A DNA stretch of 64,000 bases from Diplonema papillatum (lineage: Eukaryota; Euglenozoa; Diplonemea; Diplonemida; Diplonemidae): positions 50,880 through 114,879 of the forward strand of contig JAPJBO010000736.1 of NCBI GenBank assembly GCA_030068145.1, read 5' to 3'. The notes below the pieces were generated by a model. That model was not told where the DNA came from. It saw only the letters and a program-made list of their open reading frames with translations, and ran no database searches. Positions 53,753 through 64,000 of the stretch are shown here, piece after piece. The stretch's first letter is position 1, and each line of letters begins with the position of its first letter. The position numbers were made by a program, and so were the translations under genes.

Positions 53753-55676
53753 CTAGAAATGAGCACATGGTCGAAGCACGTTAGGAGAGTTGGGTTTGGT
53801 TTTGGTTCTGTTTATACAGACATATTCTAAGCACATGCCGAGGACCTTCAAAACCCAGAATCACTGTGAACTGTGCTGTGGGACATTTGAATCCCTATGC
53901 GAGCCATAGACTGTCCGAAAAAAGAGGCCCACACCTGATTCGCATCCAGATGTCAAATATGGACTCATTCGCTATGTGGGTGTCTGTTTATAGCCCGGGA
54001 AATACGTGCGGGTTCCTCCAGAGAAGGTGCCAAAGACCCCCAAGACCGAGAATCACTGTGAACTGTGCTGTGGGACATTTGAACATTGATATGAAACACA
54101 GGCTTGCCAAACCCAGAAACCAACACCTGATCTGGATCCAGATGTCAAATCCGGACTCATTCGGTATGTGGTTCTCTATGTACAGCCCAAGGAACGCGTG
54201 TAAGTTTCCCAAAGGAAGGTTCCAAGGACCCCCAAGGCCATGAATCACTGTACCCTATGCTGTGGGGCGTTTGAATCACTATACGAGCCGTAGACTGTCC
54301 AAATCCAGAAACCCTTACCTGATATGGATCCAGATGTCACATCCGGACCCATTTGGTATGTGGGTTCCTATGTAGAGACCAAGGAACGCGTTTGGGTTCC
54401 CCAAAGGAAGGTTCTAAGGACCCCCAAGGCATGAATCACTGTACCCTGTGCTGTGGGACATTTGAATCACTATACAAGCCGTAGACTGTCCAAATCCGGA
54501 AACCCACACTTGATCCGGAACCAGATGCCAAACCCGGACTCATTTGGTATGCGGGTTTCTGTGTATAGCCCAGGGAACGCGTGTGGGTTTCTCAAAACAA
54601 GGTTCCAAGGGCCCCAAGTCCATGAATCACTGTACCCTGTGCTGTGGGACGTTTGAATCATTATACGGGCCATCGACTGTCTGAATCTGGAAACACACAC
54701 CTAATCTGGATCCAGATGTCAAATCCGGACTCATTTGGTATGTGGGTTTCTGTGTATAGCCCAGGGAATGCGTGCGGGTTTCTCCAAAGAAGGTGCCAAG
54801 GACCCCTGAGACCCAGAATCACTGTGAACTGTGCTGTGGGACACCTGAATCACTACGCGACCCATAGACTGTCCGAATCCAGAAACCCACACCTGATTCG
54901 GATCCAGATGTCGAATCCGGACTCATTTGGTATGTGGGTCTCTGTGTATAGCCCAAGGAATGCGTGCGGGTTTCTCCTAAGAAGGTGTCAAGGAACCCCA
55001 AGACCCAGAATCACTGTGAACTGTGCTGTGGGACACCTGAATCACTACGCGACCCATAGACTGTCCAAATTCAGAAACCCACACCTGATTTGGATCCAGA
55101 TGTCGAATCCGGACTCAATTTGGTATGTGGGTTTCTGTGTATAGCCCAAAGAACGCGTGTGGGTTTCTCAAAACAAGGTTCCAAGGAACCCAAGCCCACA
55201 AACCCATTCTTGATTCGGCCTGTGATTGATAATGAATCCCCTCTGAGAATTCCTGGTGAAAATGGCTGGGGGGGGGATTGTTTTCGCATTTTGTCAGTCA
55301 GAAAACTGTCAAATCTTTTACCCCACAGACACATTTAATTTAGAGCGAAAATCTGGGTTCATTGGTGGTATAATTTCCTGGTTTTGGGAATATTTCCCAA
55401 AAATATAAGACCCTACTGGGGATGAGGTTGGGGTTGATTCAATCCTATGATTGATAATGAATCCCCTCCAAAATTCCTGGTGAAAATGGCTGGGGGAAGG
55501 ATTGTTTTTGCATTCTGAAGGTCAGAAAACTGTCAAACCTTTGACCCCACAGACGCGTTTAAATCAGAGCGAAAATCTGGGTTCATTGGTGGTATAATTT
55601 TCTGATTTTGGAAATTTTTTAAAATAATTAAAGCCTGAACAAAAAATTACCCGCAATTCCGCAAAAGGTAGGGAGT
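53753..55676. repeat. Higher-order satellite block 2 (leader type B)
   Basis: The leader continues GTTTTGGTTCTG (type B). AATCACTG marks are at 53859, 54051, 54243, 54434, 54624, 54817 and 55009, so the period is 190-193 bp. Two longer A/T-rich repeats (GATTGATAATGAATCCCCTC) follow before the array-entry motif. The first ~1 kb matches block 3 at an offset of 2,130-2,131 bp. Confidence 0.9.
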
Positions 55677-55883
55677 AACCCGCAAACCCGCAAACCCGCA
55701 AACCCGCAAACCCGCAAACCCGCAAACCCGCAAACCCGCAAACCCGCAAACCCGAAACCCGCAAACCCGCAAACCCGCAAACCCGCAAACCCGCAAACCC
55801 GCAAACCCGCAAACCCGCAAACCCGCAAACCCGCAAACCCGCAAACCCGCAAACCCGCAAACCCGCAAACCCGCAAACCCGCA
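55677..55883. repeat. Octamer satellite array 3
   Basis: About 26 CCCGCAAA units with one truncated unit near 55753. The same left (GTAGGGAGTAA) and right (CACTAGAAATG) boundaries as the other arrays. Confidence 0.95.
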
Positions 55884-57855
55884 CTAGAAATGAGCACATG
55901 GTCGAAGCACGTTAGGAGAGTTGGGTTTGGTTTTGGTTCTGTTTATACAGACATATTCTAAGCACATGCCGAGGACCTTGAAAACCCAGAATCACTGTGA
56001 ACTGTGCTGTGAGACATTTGAATCCCTATGCGAGCCATAGACTGTCCGAAAAAAGAGGCCCACACCTGATTCGCATCCAGATGTCAAATATGGACTCATT
56101 CGCTATGTGGGTGTCTGTTTATAGCCCGGGAGTACGTGCGGGTTCCTCCAGAGAAGGTGCCAAAGACCCCCAAGACCGAGAATCACTGTGAACTGTGCTG
56201 TGGGACATTTGAACATTGATATGAAACACAGGCTTGCCAAACCCAGAAACCAACACCTGATCTGGATCCAGATGTCGAATCCGGACTCATTCGGTATGTG
56301 GTTCTCTATGTACAGCCCAAGGAACGCGTGTAAGTTTCCCAAAGGAAGGTTCCAAGGACCCCCAAGGCGATGAATCACTGTACCCTATGCTGTGGGGCGT
56401 TTGAATCACTATACGAGCCGTAGACTGTCCAAATCCAGAAACCCTTACCTGATATGGATCCAGATGTCGCATCCGGACTCATTTGGTATGTGGGTTCCTA
56501 TGTGGAGACCAAGGAACGCGTTTGGGTTCCCCAAAGGAAGGTTCTAAGGACCCCCAAGGCATGAATCACTGTACCCTGTGCTGTGGGACATTTGAATCAC
56601 TATACAAGCCGTAGACTGTCCAAATCCGGAAACCCACACTTGATCCGGAACCAGATGCCAAACCCGGACTCATTTGGTATGCGGGTTTCTGTGTATAGCC
56701 CAGGGAACGCGTGTGGGTTTCTCAAAACAAGGTTCCAAGGGCCCCAAGTCCATGAATCACTGTACCCTGTGCTGTGGGACGTTTGAATCATTATACGGGC
56801 CATCGACTGTCTGAATCTGGAAACACACACCTAATCTGGATCCAGATGTCAAATCCGGACTCATTTGGTATGTGGGTTTCTGTGTATAGCCCAAGGAATG
56901 CGTGCGGGTTTCTCCTAAGAAGGTGTCAAGGACCCCCAAGACCCAGAATCACTGTGAACTGTGCTGTGGGACACCTGAATCACTACGCGGCCCATAGACT
57001 GTCCAAATTCAGAAACCCACACCTGATTCAGATCCAGATGTCGAATCCGGACTCATTTGGTATGTGGGTTTCTGTGTATAGTCCAGGAAACGCGAGTGGG
57101 TTTCTCAAAACAAGGTTCCAAGGATCCCAAGCCCACAAACCCATTCTTGATTCGGCCTGTGATTGATAATGAATCCCCTCTGAGAATTCCTGGTGAAAAT
57201 GGCTGGGGGGAGGATTGTTTTCGCATTTTGTCAGTCAGAAAACTGTCAAATCTTTTACCCCACAGACACATTTAATTCAGAGCGAAAATCTGGGTTCATT
57301 GGTGGTATAATTTCCTGGTTTTGGAAAGTTTTTAAAATAATTAAAGCCTGTGACAAAAATTCTGGGGATCAAGGTTGGGGTTGATTCAACCTATGATTGA
57401 TAATGAATCCCCTCCAAAATTCCTGGTGAAAATGGCTGGGGGAAGGACTGCTTTTGCATTCTGAAGGTCAGAAAACTGTCAAACCTTTGACCCCACAGAC
57501 GCGTTTAAATCAGAGCGAAAATCTGGGTTCATTGGTGGTATAATTTTCTGATTTTGGAAAGTTTTTAAAATAATTAAAGCCTGTGACAAAAATTCTGGGG
57601 ATCAAGGTTGGGGTTGATTCAACCTATGATTGATAATGAATCCCCTCCAAAATTCCTGGTGAAAATGGCTGGGGGAAGGACTGCTTTTGCATTCTGAAGG
57701 TCAGAAAACTGTCAAACCTTTGACCCCACAGACGCGTTTAAATCAGAGCGAAAATCTGGGTTCATTGGTGGTATAATTTTCTGATTTTGGAAAGTTTTTA
57801 AAATAATTAAAGCCTGTGACAAAAATTACCCGCAATTCCGCAAAAGGTAGGGAGT
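55884..57855. repeat. Higher-order satellite block 3 (leader type B)
   Basis: Leader B, six ~192-bp units and three ~233-bp units (ATTCAACCTATG at 57384 and 57617). Nearly identical to 61509-63480 with a constant offset of 5,625 bp; I noticed only a couple of substitutions (for example near 56585 and 57444). Confidence 0.92.
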
Positions 57856-58172
57856 AACCCGCAAACCCGCAAACCCGCAAACCCGCAAACCCGCAAACCC
57901 GCAAACCCGCAAACCCGCAAACCCGCAAACCCGCAAACCCGCAAACCCGCAAACCCGCAAACCCGCAAACCGCAAACCCGCAAACCCCCAAACCGCAAAC
58001 CCGCAAACCCGCAAACCCGCAAACCCGCAAACCCGCAAACCCGCAAACCCGCAAACCCGCAAACCCGCAAACCCGCAAACCCGCAAACCCGCAAACCGCA
58101 AACCCGCAAACCCGCAAACCCGCAAACCCGCAAACCCGCAAACCCGCAAACCCGCAAACCCGCAAACCCGCA
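57856..58172. repeat. Octamer satellite array 4
   Basis: About 40 CCCGCAAA units, a few with lost bases (near 57970-57995 and 58095). Confidence 0.95.
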
Positions 58173-60848
58173 CTAGAAATGAGCACATGGTCGAAGCACG
58201 TTAGGAGAGTTGGGTTTGGTGTGGTTTCCGTAAACACGGACATATTCTGAGCACGTGCCGAGGACCTCCAAGACCAAGAATCGCTGGACACTGTGCCGTA
58301 GAACATTTTTACCACTATATGAATCATAGACTCTCCGAAACCAGGCGCCGACACCTGATTCGGGTCCATACGTCAGGTCTGGGCTCACTGGGTATGTTGG
58401 TTTCTGTGTATAGCTCAGGGAATGCGTGTGGGTTTCTTCAAAGAAGGTGCCAAGGACCCCCAAGACCCAGAATCACTGTGGCCTGTGCTGTGGGACACCT
58501 GAATCACTATGCGACCCATAGACTGTTCAAATCCAGAAACTCACACCTGATTCAGATCCGGATGTCAAATCCGGACTCATTTGGTATGTGGGCTTCTGTA
58601 TATAGCCCAAGGAATGCGTGCGGGTTTCTCCAAAGAAGGTGCCAAGGACCCCCGAGACCCAGAATCACTGTGAACTGTGCTGTGGGACACCTGAATCACT
58701 ACGCGACCCATAGACTGTCCAAATCCAGAAACCCACACCTGATTCGGATCCAGATGTCCAATCTAGACTCATTTGGTATGTGGGTTTCTGTGTATAGCCC
58801 AAGGAATGCGTGCGGGTTTCTCCAAAGAAGGTGCCAAGGACCCCCGAGACCCAGAATCACTGTGAACTGTGCTGTGGGACACCTGAATCACTATGCGACC
58901 CATAGACTGTCCAAATCCAGAAACCCACACCTGATTCGGATCCAGATGTCGAATCCGGACTCATTTGGTATGTGGGTTTCTGTGTATAGCCCAAGGAATG
59001 CGTGTGGGTTTCTCCAAAGAAGGTGCCAAGGACCCCCAAGACCCAGAATCACTGTGAACTGTGCTGTGGGACTTTTGAATCACCTTACGAGCCATGAACT
59101 GTCCAAATCCAGAAACCCACACCTGATCTGAATCCAGATGTCAAATCTGGACTCATTGGGTATGTGGGTTTCTGTGTATGAACCGAGGACTGGGTGTGGG
59201 TTTTTCCAGAGAAGGTGCCAAGGACCCCCAAGACCCAGAATCACTGTGAACTGTGCTGTGGGACTTTTGAATCATTTACGAGCCATAGACTGTCCAAATC
59301 CAAAAGCCCACACCTGATTTGAATCCAAATGTCGAATCTGGACTCATTGGGTATGTGGGTTTCTGTGTATAGCCCAGGGAATGCGTGTGGGTTTTTCCAG
59401 AGAAGGTGCCAAGGACCCCCAAGACCCAGAATCACTGTGAACTGTGCTGTGGGACTTTTGAATCACCTACGAGCCATGGACTGTCCAAATCCAGAAACCC
59501 ACACCTGATTTGAATCCAGATGTCAAATCCGGACTCATTTGGTATGTGGGTTTCTGTGTATAGCCCAAGGAACGCGTGTGGGCTTCTCAGAACAAGGTTC
59601 GAAGGACCCCCAAGGCCATGAATCACTGTACCCTGTGCTATGGGACGTTTGAATCACTATACGAGCCGTATACTGTCAAAATCCAGAAGCCCACACCTGA
59701 TTCGGATCCAGATGTCAAATCCGGACTCATTTGGTATGTGGGTTTTTGTGTGTAGCCCAACGAATGCGTGTGGGTTTCTCCAAAAAAGTTTCCAAAGACC
59801 CCCAAGACCCAGAATCACTGTGAACTGTGCTGTGGGACTTTTGAATCACCTTACGAGCCATGCACTGTCCAAAAACAGAAACCCACGCCTGATCTGAATC
59901 CAGATGTCAAATCCGGACTCATTCGGTATGTGGGTTTCTGTGTATAGCCTAGGGAATGCGTGTGGGTTTTTCCAAAGAAGGTGCCAAGGACCCCCAAGAC
60001 CCAGAATCACTGTGAACTGTGCTGTGGGACTTTTGAATCACCTTACGAGCCACGGACTGTCCAAATCCAGAAACCCACACCTGATTTGAATCCAGATGTC
60101 AAATCTGGACTCATTGGGTATGTGGGTTTCTGTGTATAGCCCAAGGAACACACGTGGGTCTCTCAAAACAAGGTTCGAAGGACCCCCAAGGCCATGAATC
60201 ACTGTACCGTGTGCTGTGGGACGTTTGAATCATTATACCGGCTGTCGACGGTCCAAATCCAAAAACCCACACCTGATTCGGATCCAGATGCCAGATCTGG
60301 AATCATTTGGTATGTGGGTTTCTGTGTATAGCCCAAGGTTTCCAAGGACCCCAAGCCAGCAAATCCATTCTTGATTCGACCTGTGATTGATAAGGAATCC
60401 CCAAATTCCTGGTGAAAATGGCTTGGGGAAGGAATGTTGAAGCATTCTGGAGGCCAAGAAACTGTCAAAACGTTAAACCCACATATGGGATGAATCAGGA
60501 TCGAAAATCTGGCTTCATTAGTGGCATAATTTTCTGGGTTTGGAAGGTTTTTTAAATAATTAAGACGTGGTACCAAAAGAGTCCGCCAAAAGGTAGGGGG
60601 TGGGGTTGATTCAACGAAGGATTGATAATGAATCCCCTCCCAAAATTCCTGGTGAAAATGGCTTGGGGAAGGAATGTTGAAGCATTCTGTGGGCCGAAAG
60701 ACTGTCAAAACGTTAAACCCACATATGGGATGAATCAGGATCGAAAATCTGGGTTCATTGGTGGCATAATTTCCTGAATTTGGAAGGTTTATAAAATAAC
60801 TAAGACGTGGTAACAAAAATACCCGCAATTCCGCAAAAGGTAGGGAGT
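58173..60848. repeat. Higher-order satellite block 4 (leader type A)
   Basis: Leader A matches that of block 1 for about 220 bp. Ten ~192-bp units follow, with AATCACTG at 58471, 58663, 58855, 59047, 59239, 59430, 59621, 59813, 60005 and 60197, then two longer repeats with ACATATGGGATGAATCAGG. It is the longest block. Confidence 0.92.
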
Positions 60849-61508
60849 AACCCGCAAACCCGCAAACCCGCAAACCCGCAAACCCGCAAACCCGCAAACC
60901 CGCAAACCCGCAAACCCGCAAACCCGCAAACCCGCAAACCCGCAAACCCGCAAACCCGCAAACCCGCAAACCCGCAAACCCGCAAACCCGCAAACCCGCA
61001 AACCCGCAACCCGCAAACCCGCAAACCCGCAAACCGCAAACCCGCAACCCGCAAACCCGCAAACCCGCAAACCCGCAAACCCGCAAACCCGCAAACCCGC
61101 AAACCCGCAAACCCGCAAACCCGCAAACCCGCAAACCGCAAACCGCAAACCCGCAAACCGCAAAACCCGCAAACCCGCAAACCCGCAAACCCGCAAACCC
61201 GCAAACCCGCAAACCCGCAAACCCGCAAACCCGCAAACCCGCAAACCCGCAAACCCGCAAAACCGCAAACCCGCAAACCCGCAAACCCGCAAACCCGCAA
61301 ACCCGCAACCCGCCAACCCGCAAACCCGCAAACCCGAAAACCCGCAAACCCGCAAACCCGCAAACCCGCAAACCCGCAAACCCGCAAACCCGCAAACCCG
61401 CAAAACAGCAAAACCGCAAAACAGAAACCCGCAAACCCGCAAACCCGCAAACCCGCATAATATCCGCAAACCCGCAAACCCGCAAACCCGCAAACCCGCA
61501 AACCCGCA
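60849..61508. repeat. Octamer satellite array 5 (long, degenerate)
   Basis: About 82 units, with many single-base losses or gains (CGCAACC, CGCAAAACC, CGAAAACC) and an interruption, CATAATAT, near 61456. More diverged than arrays 1-3. Confidence 0.95.
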
Positions 61509-63480
61509 CTAGAAATGAGCACATGGTCGAAGCACGTTAGGAGAGTTGGGTTTGGTTTTGGTTCTGTTTATACAGACATATTCTAAGCACATGCCGAGGA
61601 CCTTGAAAACCCAGAATCACTGTGAACTGTGCTGTGAGACATTTGAATCCCTATGCGAGCCATAGACTGTCCGAAAAAAGAGGCCCACACCTGATTCGCA
61701 TCCAGATGTCAAATATGGACTCATTCGCTATGTGGGTGTCTGTTTATAGCCCGGGAGTACGTGCGGGTTCCTCCAGAGAAGGTGCCAAAGACCCCCAAGA
61801 CCGAGAATCACTGTGAACTGTGCTGTGGGACATTTGAACATTGATATGAAACACAGGCTTGCCAAACCCAGAAACCAACACCTGATCTGGATCCAGATGT
61901 CGAATCCGGACTCATTCGGTATGTGGTTCTCTATGTACAGCCCAAGGAACGCGTGTAAGTTTCCCAAAGGAAGGTTCCAAGGACCCCCAAGGCGATGAAT
62001 CACTGTACCCTATGCTGTGGGGCGTTTGAATCACTATACGAGCCGTAGACTGTCCAAATCCAGAAACCCTTACCTGATATGGATCCAGATGTCGCATCCG
62101 GACTCATTTGGTATGTGGGTTCCTATGTGGAGACCAAGGAACGCGTTTGGGTTCCCCAAAGGAAGGTTCTAAGGACCCCCAAGGCATGAATCACTGTACC
62201 CTGTGCTGTTGGACATTTGAATCACTATACAAGCCGTAGACTGTCCAAATCCGGAAACCCACACTTGATCCGGAACCAGATGCCAAACCCGGACTCATTT
62301 GGTATGCGGGTTTCTGTGTATAGCCCAGGGAACGCGTGTGGGTTTCTCAAAACAAGGTTCCAAGGGCCCCAAGTCCATGAATCACTGTACCCTGTGCTGT
62401 GGGACGTTTGAATCATTATACGGGCCATCGACTGTCTGAATCTGGAAACACACACCTAATCTGGATCCAGATGTCAAATCCGGACTCATTTGGTATGTGG
62501 GTTTCTGTGTATAGCCCAAGGAATGCGTGCGGGTTTCTCCTAAGAAGGTGTCAAGGACCCCCAAGACCCAGAATCACTGTGAACTGTGCTGTGGGACACC
62601 TGAATCACTACGCGGCCCATAGACTGTCCAAATTCAGAAACCCACACCTGATTCAGATCCAGATGTCGAATCCGGACTCATTTGGTATGTGGGTTTCTGT
62701 GTATAGTCCAGGAAACGCGAGTGGGTTTCTCAAAACAAGGTTCCAAGGATCCCAAGCCCACAAACCCATTCTTGATTCGGCCTGTGATTGATAATGAATC
62801 CCCTCTGAGAATTCCTGGTGAAAATGGCTGGGGGGAGGATTGTTTTCGCATTTTGTCAGTCAGAAAACTGTCAAATCTTTTACCCCACAGACACATTTAA
62901 TTCAGAGCGAAAATCTGGGTTCATTGGTGGTATAATTTCCTGGTTTTGGAAAGTTTTTAAAATAATTAAAGCCTGTGACAAAAATTCTGGGGATCAAGGT
63001 TGGGGTTGATTCAACCTATGATTGATAATGAATCCCCTCCAAAATTCCTGGTGAAAATGGCTGGGGGAAGGATTGCTTTTGCATTCTGAAGGTCAGAAAA
63101 CTGTCAAACCTTTGACCCCACAGACGCGTTTAAATCAGAGCGAAAATCTGGGTTCATTGGTGGTATAATTTTCTGATTTTGGAAAGTTTTTAAAATAATT
63201 AAAGCCTGTGACAAAAATTCTGGGGATCAAGGTTGGGGTTGATTCAACCTATGATTGATAATGAATCCCCTCCAAAATTCCTGGTGAAAATGGCTGGGGG
63301 AAGGACTGCTTTTGCATTCTGAAGGTCAGAAAACTGTCAAACCTTTGACCCCACAGACGCGTTTAAATCAGAGCGAAAATCTGGGTTCATTGGTGGTATA
63401 ATTTTCTGATTTTGGAAAGTTTTTAAAATAATTAAAGCCTGTGACAAAAATTACCCGCAATTCCGCAAAAGGTAGGGAGT
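61509..63480. repeat. Higher-order satellite block 5 (leader type B)
   Basis: A near-identical duplicate of block 3 (offset 5,625 bp, same unit number and order). Confidence 0.92.
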
Positions 63481-64000
63481 AACCCGCAAACCCGCAAACC
63501 CGAACCCGCAAACCCGCAAACCCGCAAACCCGCAAACCCGCAAACCCGCAAACCCGCAAACCCGCAAACCCGCAAACCCGCAAACCCGCAAACCCGCAAA
63601 CCCGCAACCGCAAACCCGCAAACCCGCAAACCCGCAAACCCGCAAACCCGCAAACCCGCAAACCCGCAACCCGCAAACCCGCAACCCCAAACCCGCAAAC
63701 CGCAAACCCGCAAACCCGGAAAACCGCAAACCCGCAAACCCGCAAACCCCCAAACCCGCAAACCCGCAAACCCGCAAACCCGCAAACCCGCAAACCGCAA
63801 ACCCGCAAACCCGAAAACCCGCAACCCGCAAACCCGCAAACCCGCAAAACCGCAAACCCGCAAACCCGCAAACCCGCAAACCCGCAAACCCGCAAACCCG
63901 CAAACCCGCAAACCCGCAAACCGCAAACCCGCAAACCCGCAAACCCGCAACCCGCAAACCCGCAAACCCGCAAACCCGCCAACCCGCAAACCCGCAAACC
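63481..64000. repeat. Octamer satellite array 6, runs off the window
   Basis: At least 65 CCCGCAAA units, the most degenerate array (CCGAACCCG, CAACCCCAAA, CGGAAAACC variants). The window ends inside it, so its length is unknown. Confidence 0.95.

Noticed and set aside
53866-54243. Satellite-encoded 125-codon protein (MNCAVGHLNPYASH...)
   Set aside because: The frame persists only because the 192-bp unit is a multiple of three; both strands are partly open and units are near-identical at the DNA level.
60199-61524. Long minus-strand frames (up to 441 codons) repeating GFAGLRVC
   Set aside because: They are translations of the octamer satellite, open in several frames because three octamers make eight codons.
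51419-64000. CRISPR-like appearance of regular repeats
   Set aside because: Units are contiguous octamers without unique spacers, in a eukaryotic satellite; no cas genes.

Overview
The window is eukaryotic nuclear DNA. Its genes are GC-rich, mostly with none to two GT-AG introns, and sit in less GC-rich spacers full of short repeats. Conserved products include mitochondrial assembly factors (SCO1, COX11), an OMA1-type protease, a tepsin-type ENTH protein, a NUP35 nucleoporin, an MCMDC2-like meiotic protein, a neuronal-calcium-sensor-type EF-hand protein and a syntaxin-17-like SNARE. This set suggests a free-living protist or alga with mitochondria, nuclear pores, AP-4-type trafficking and meiosis. 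I see no plastid-specific gene and cannot name the lineage.

Layout. 1-3318: a tandemly duplicated promoter/5' region ending in a degenerate TruD/PUS7-like gene. 3674-3815: minisatellite. 3879-5306: polytopic membrane protein. 5307-7648: spacer with dispersed repeats. 7649-8869: class 3 lipase. 8870-11251: spacer with two foldback palindromes. 11252-13829: zinc-finger/EF-hand protein. 13830-17965: spacer with a MITE-like element. 17966-20064: second, degenerate EF-hand-like protein whose intron holds a dispersed repeat. 21134-21733: calcium sensor with a TATA box and a triplicated 3' end. 23257-24477: OMA1. 25227-26144: SCO1. 26824-28343: patatin-like lipase. 29772-32700: tepsin. 34918-37107: MCMDC2-like. 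37509-38149: NUP35. 39972-40748: syntaxin-17-like. 42001-42987: COX11, followed 108 bp later by a complete piggyBac transposon (43096-46356 with its TTAA duplications). All recognised host genes are on the + strand; the piggyBac transposase is on the - strand.

From about 47.3 kb the window becomes repetitive. A non-LTR retrotransposon (LINE) reverse transcriptase reading frame (49970-51418) runs through a (CAA)9 tract straight into a telomere-like octamer satellite, (CCCGCAAA)n. From there to the right edge the DNA is a higher-order satellite. Six octamer arrays separate five blocks, each with one of two leader sequences, a run of ~192-bp repeats and a run of ~215-233-bp repeats. Blocks 3 and 5 are almost identical over about 1.97 kb at a constant offset of 5,625 bp. 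This looks subtelomeric or heterochromatic, although the C-rich strand orientation is not that of a right-hand chromosome end.

Gene models come from reading frames, splice-site phase and remembered family motifs. No alignment or database search was run.
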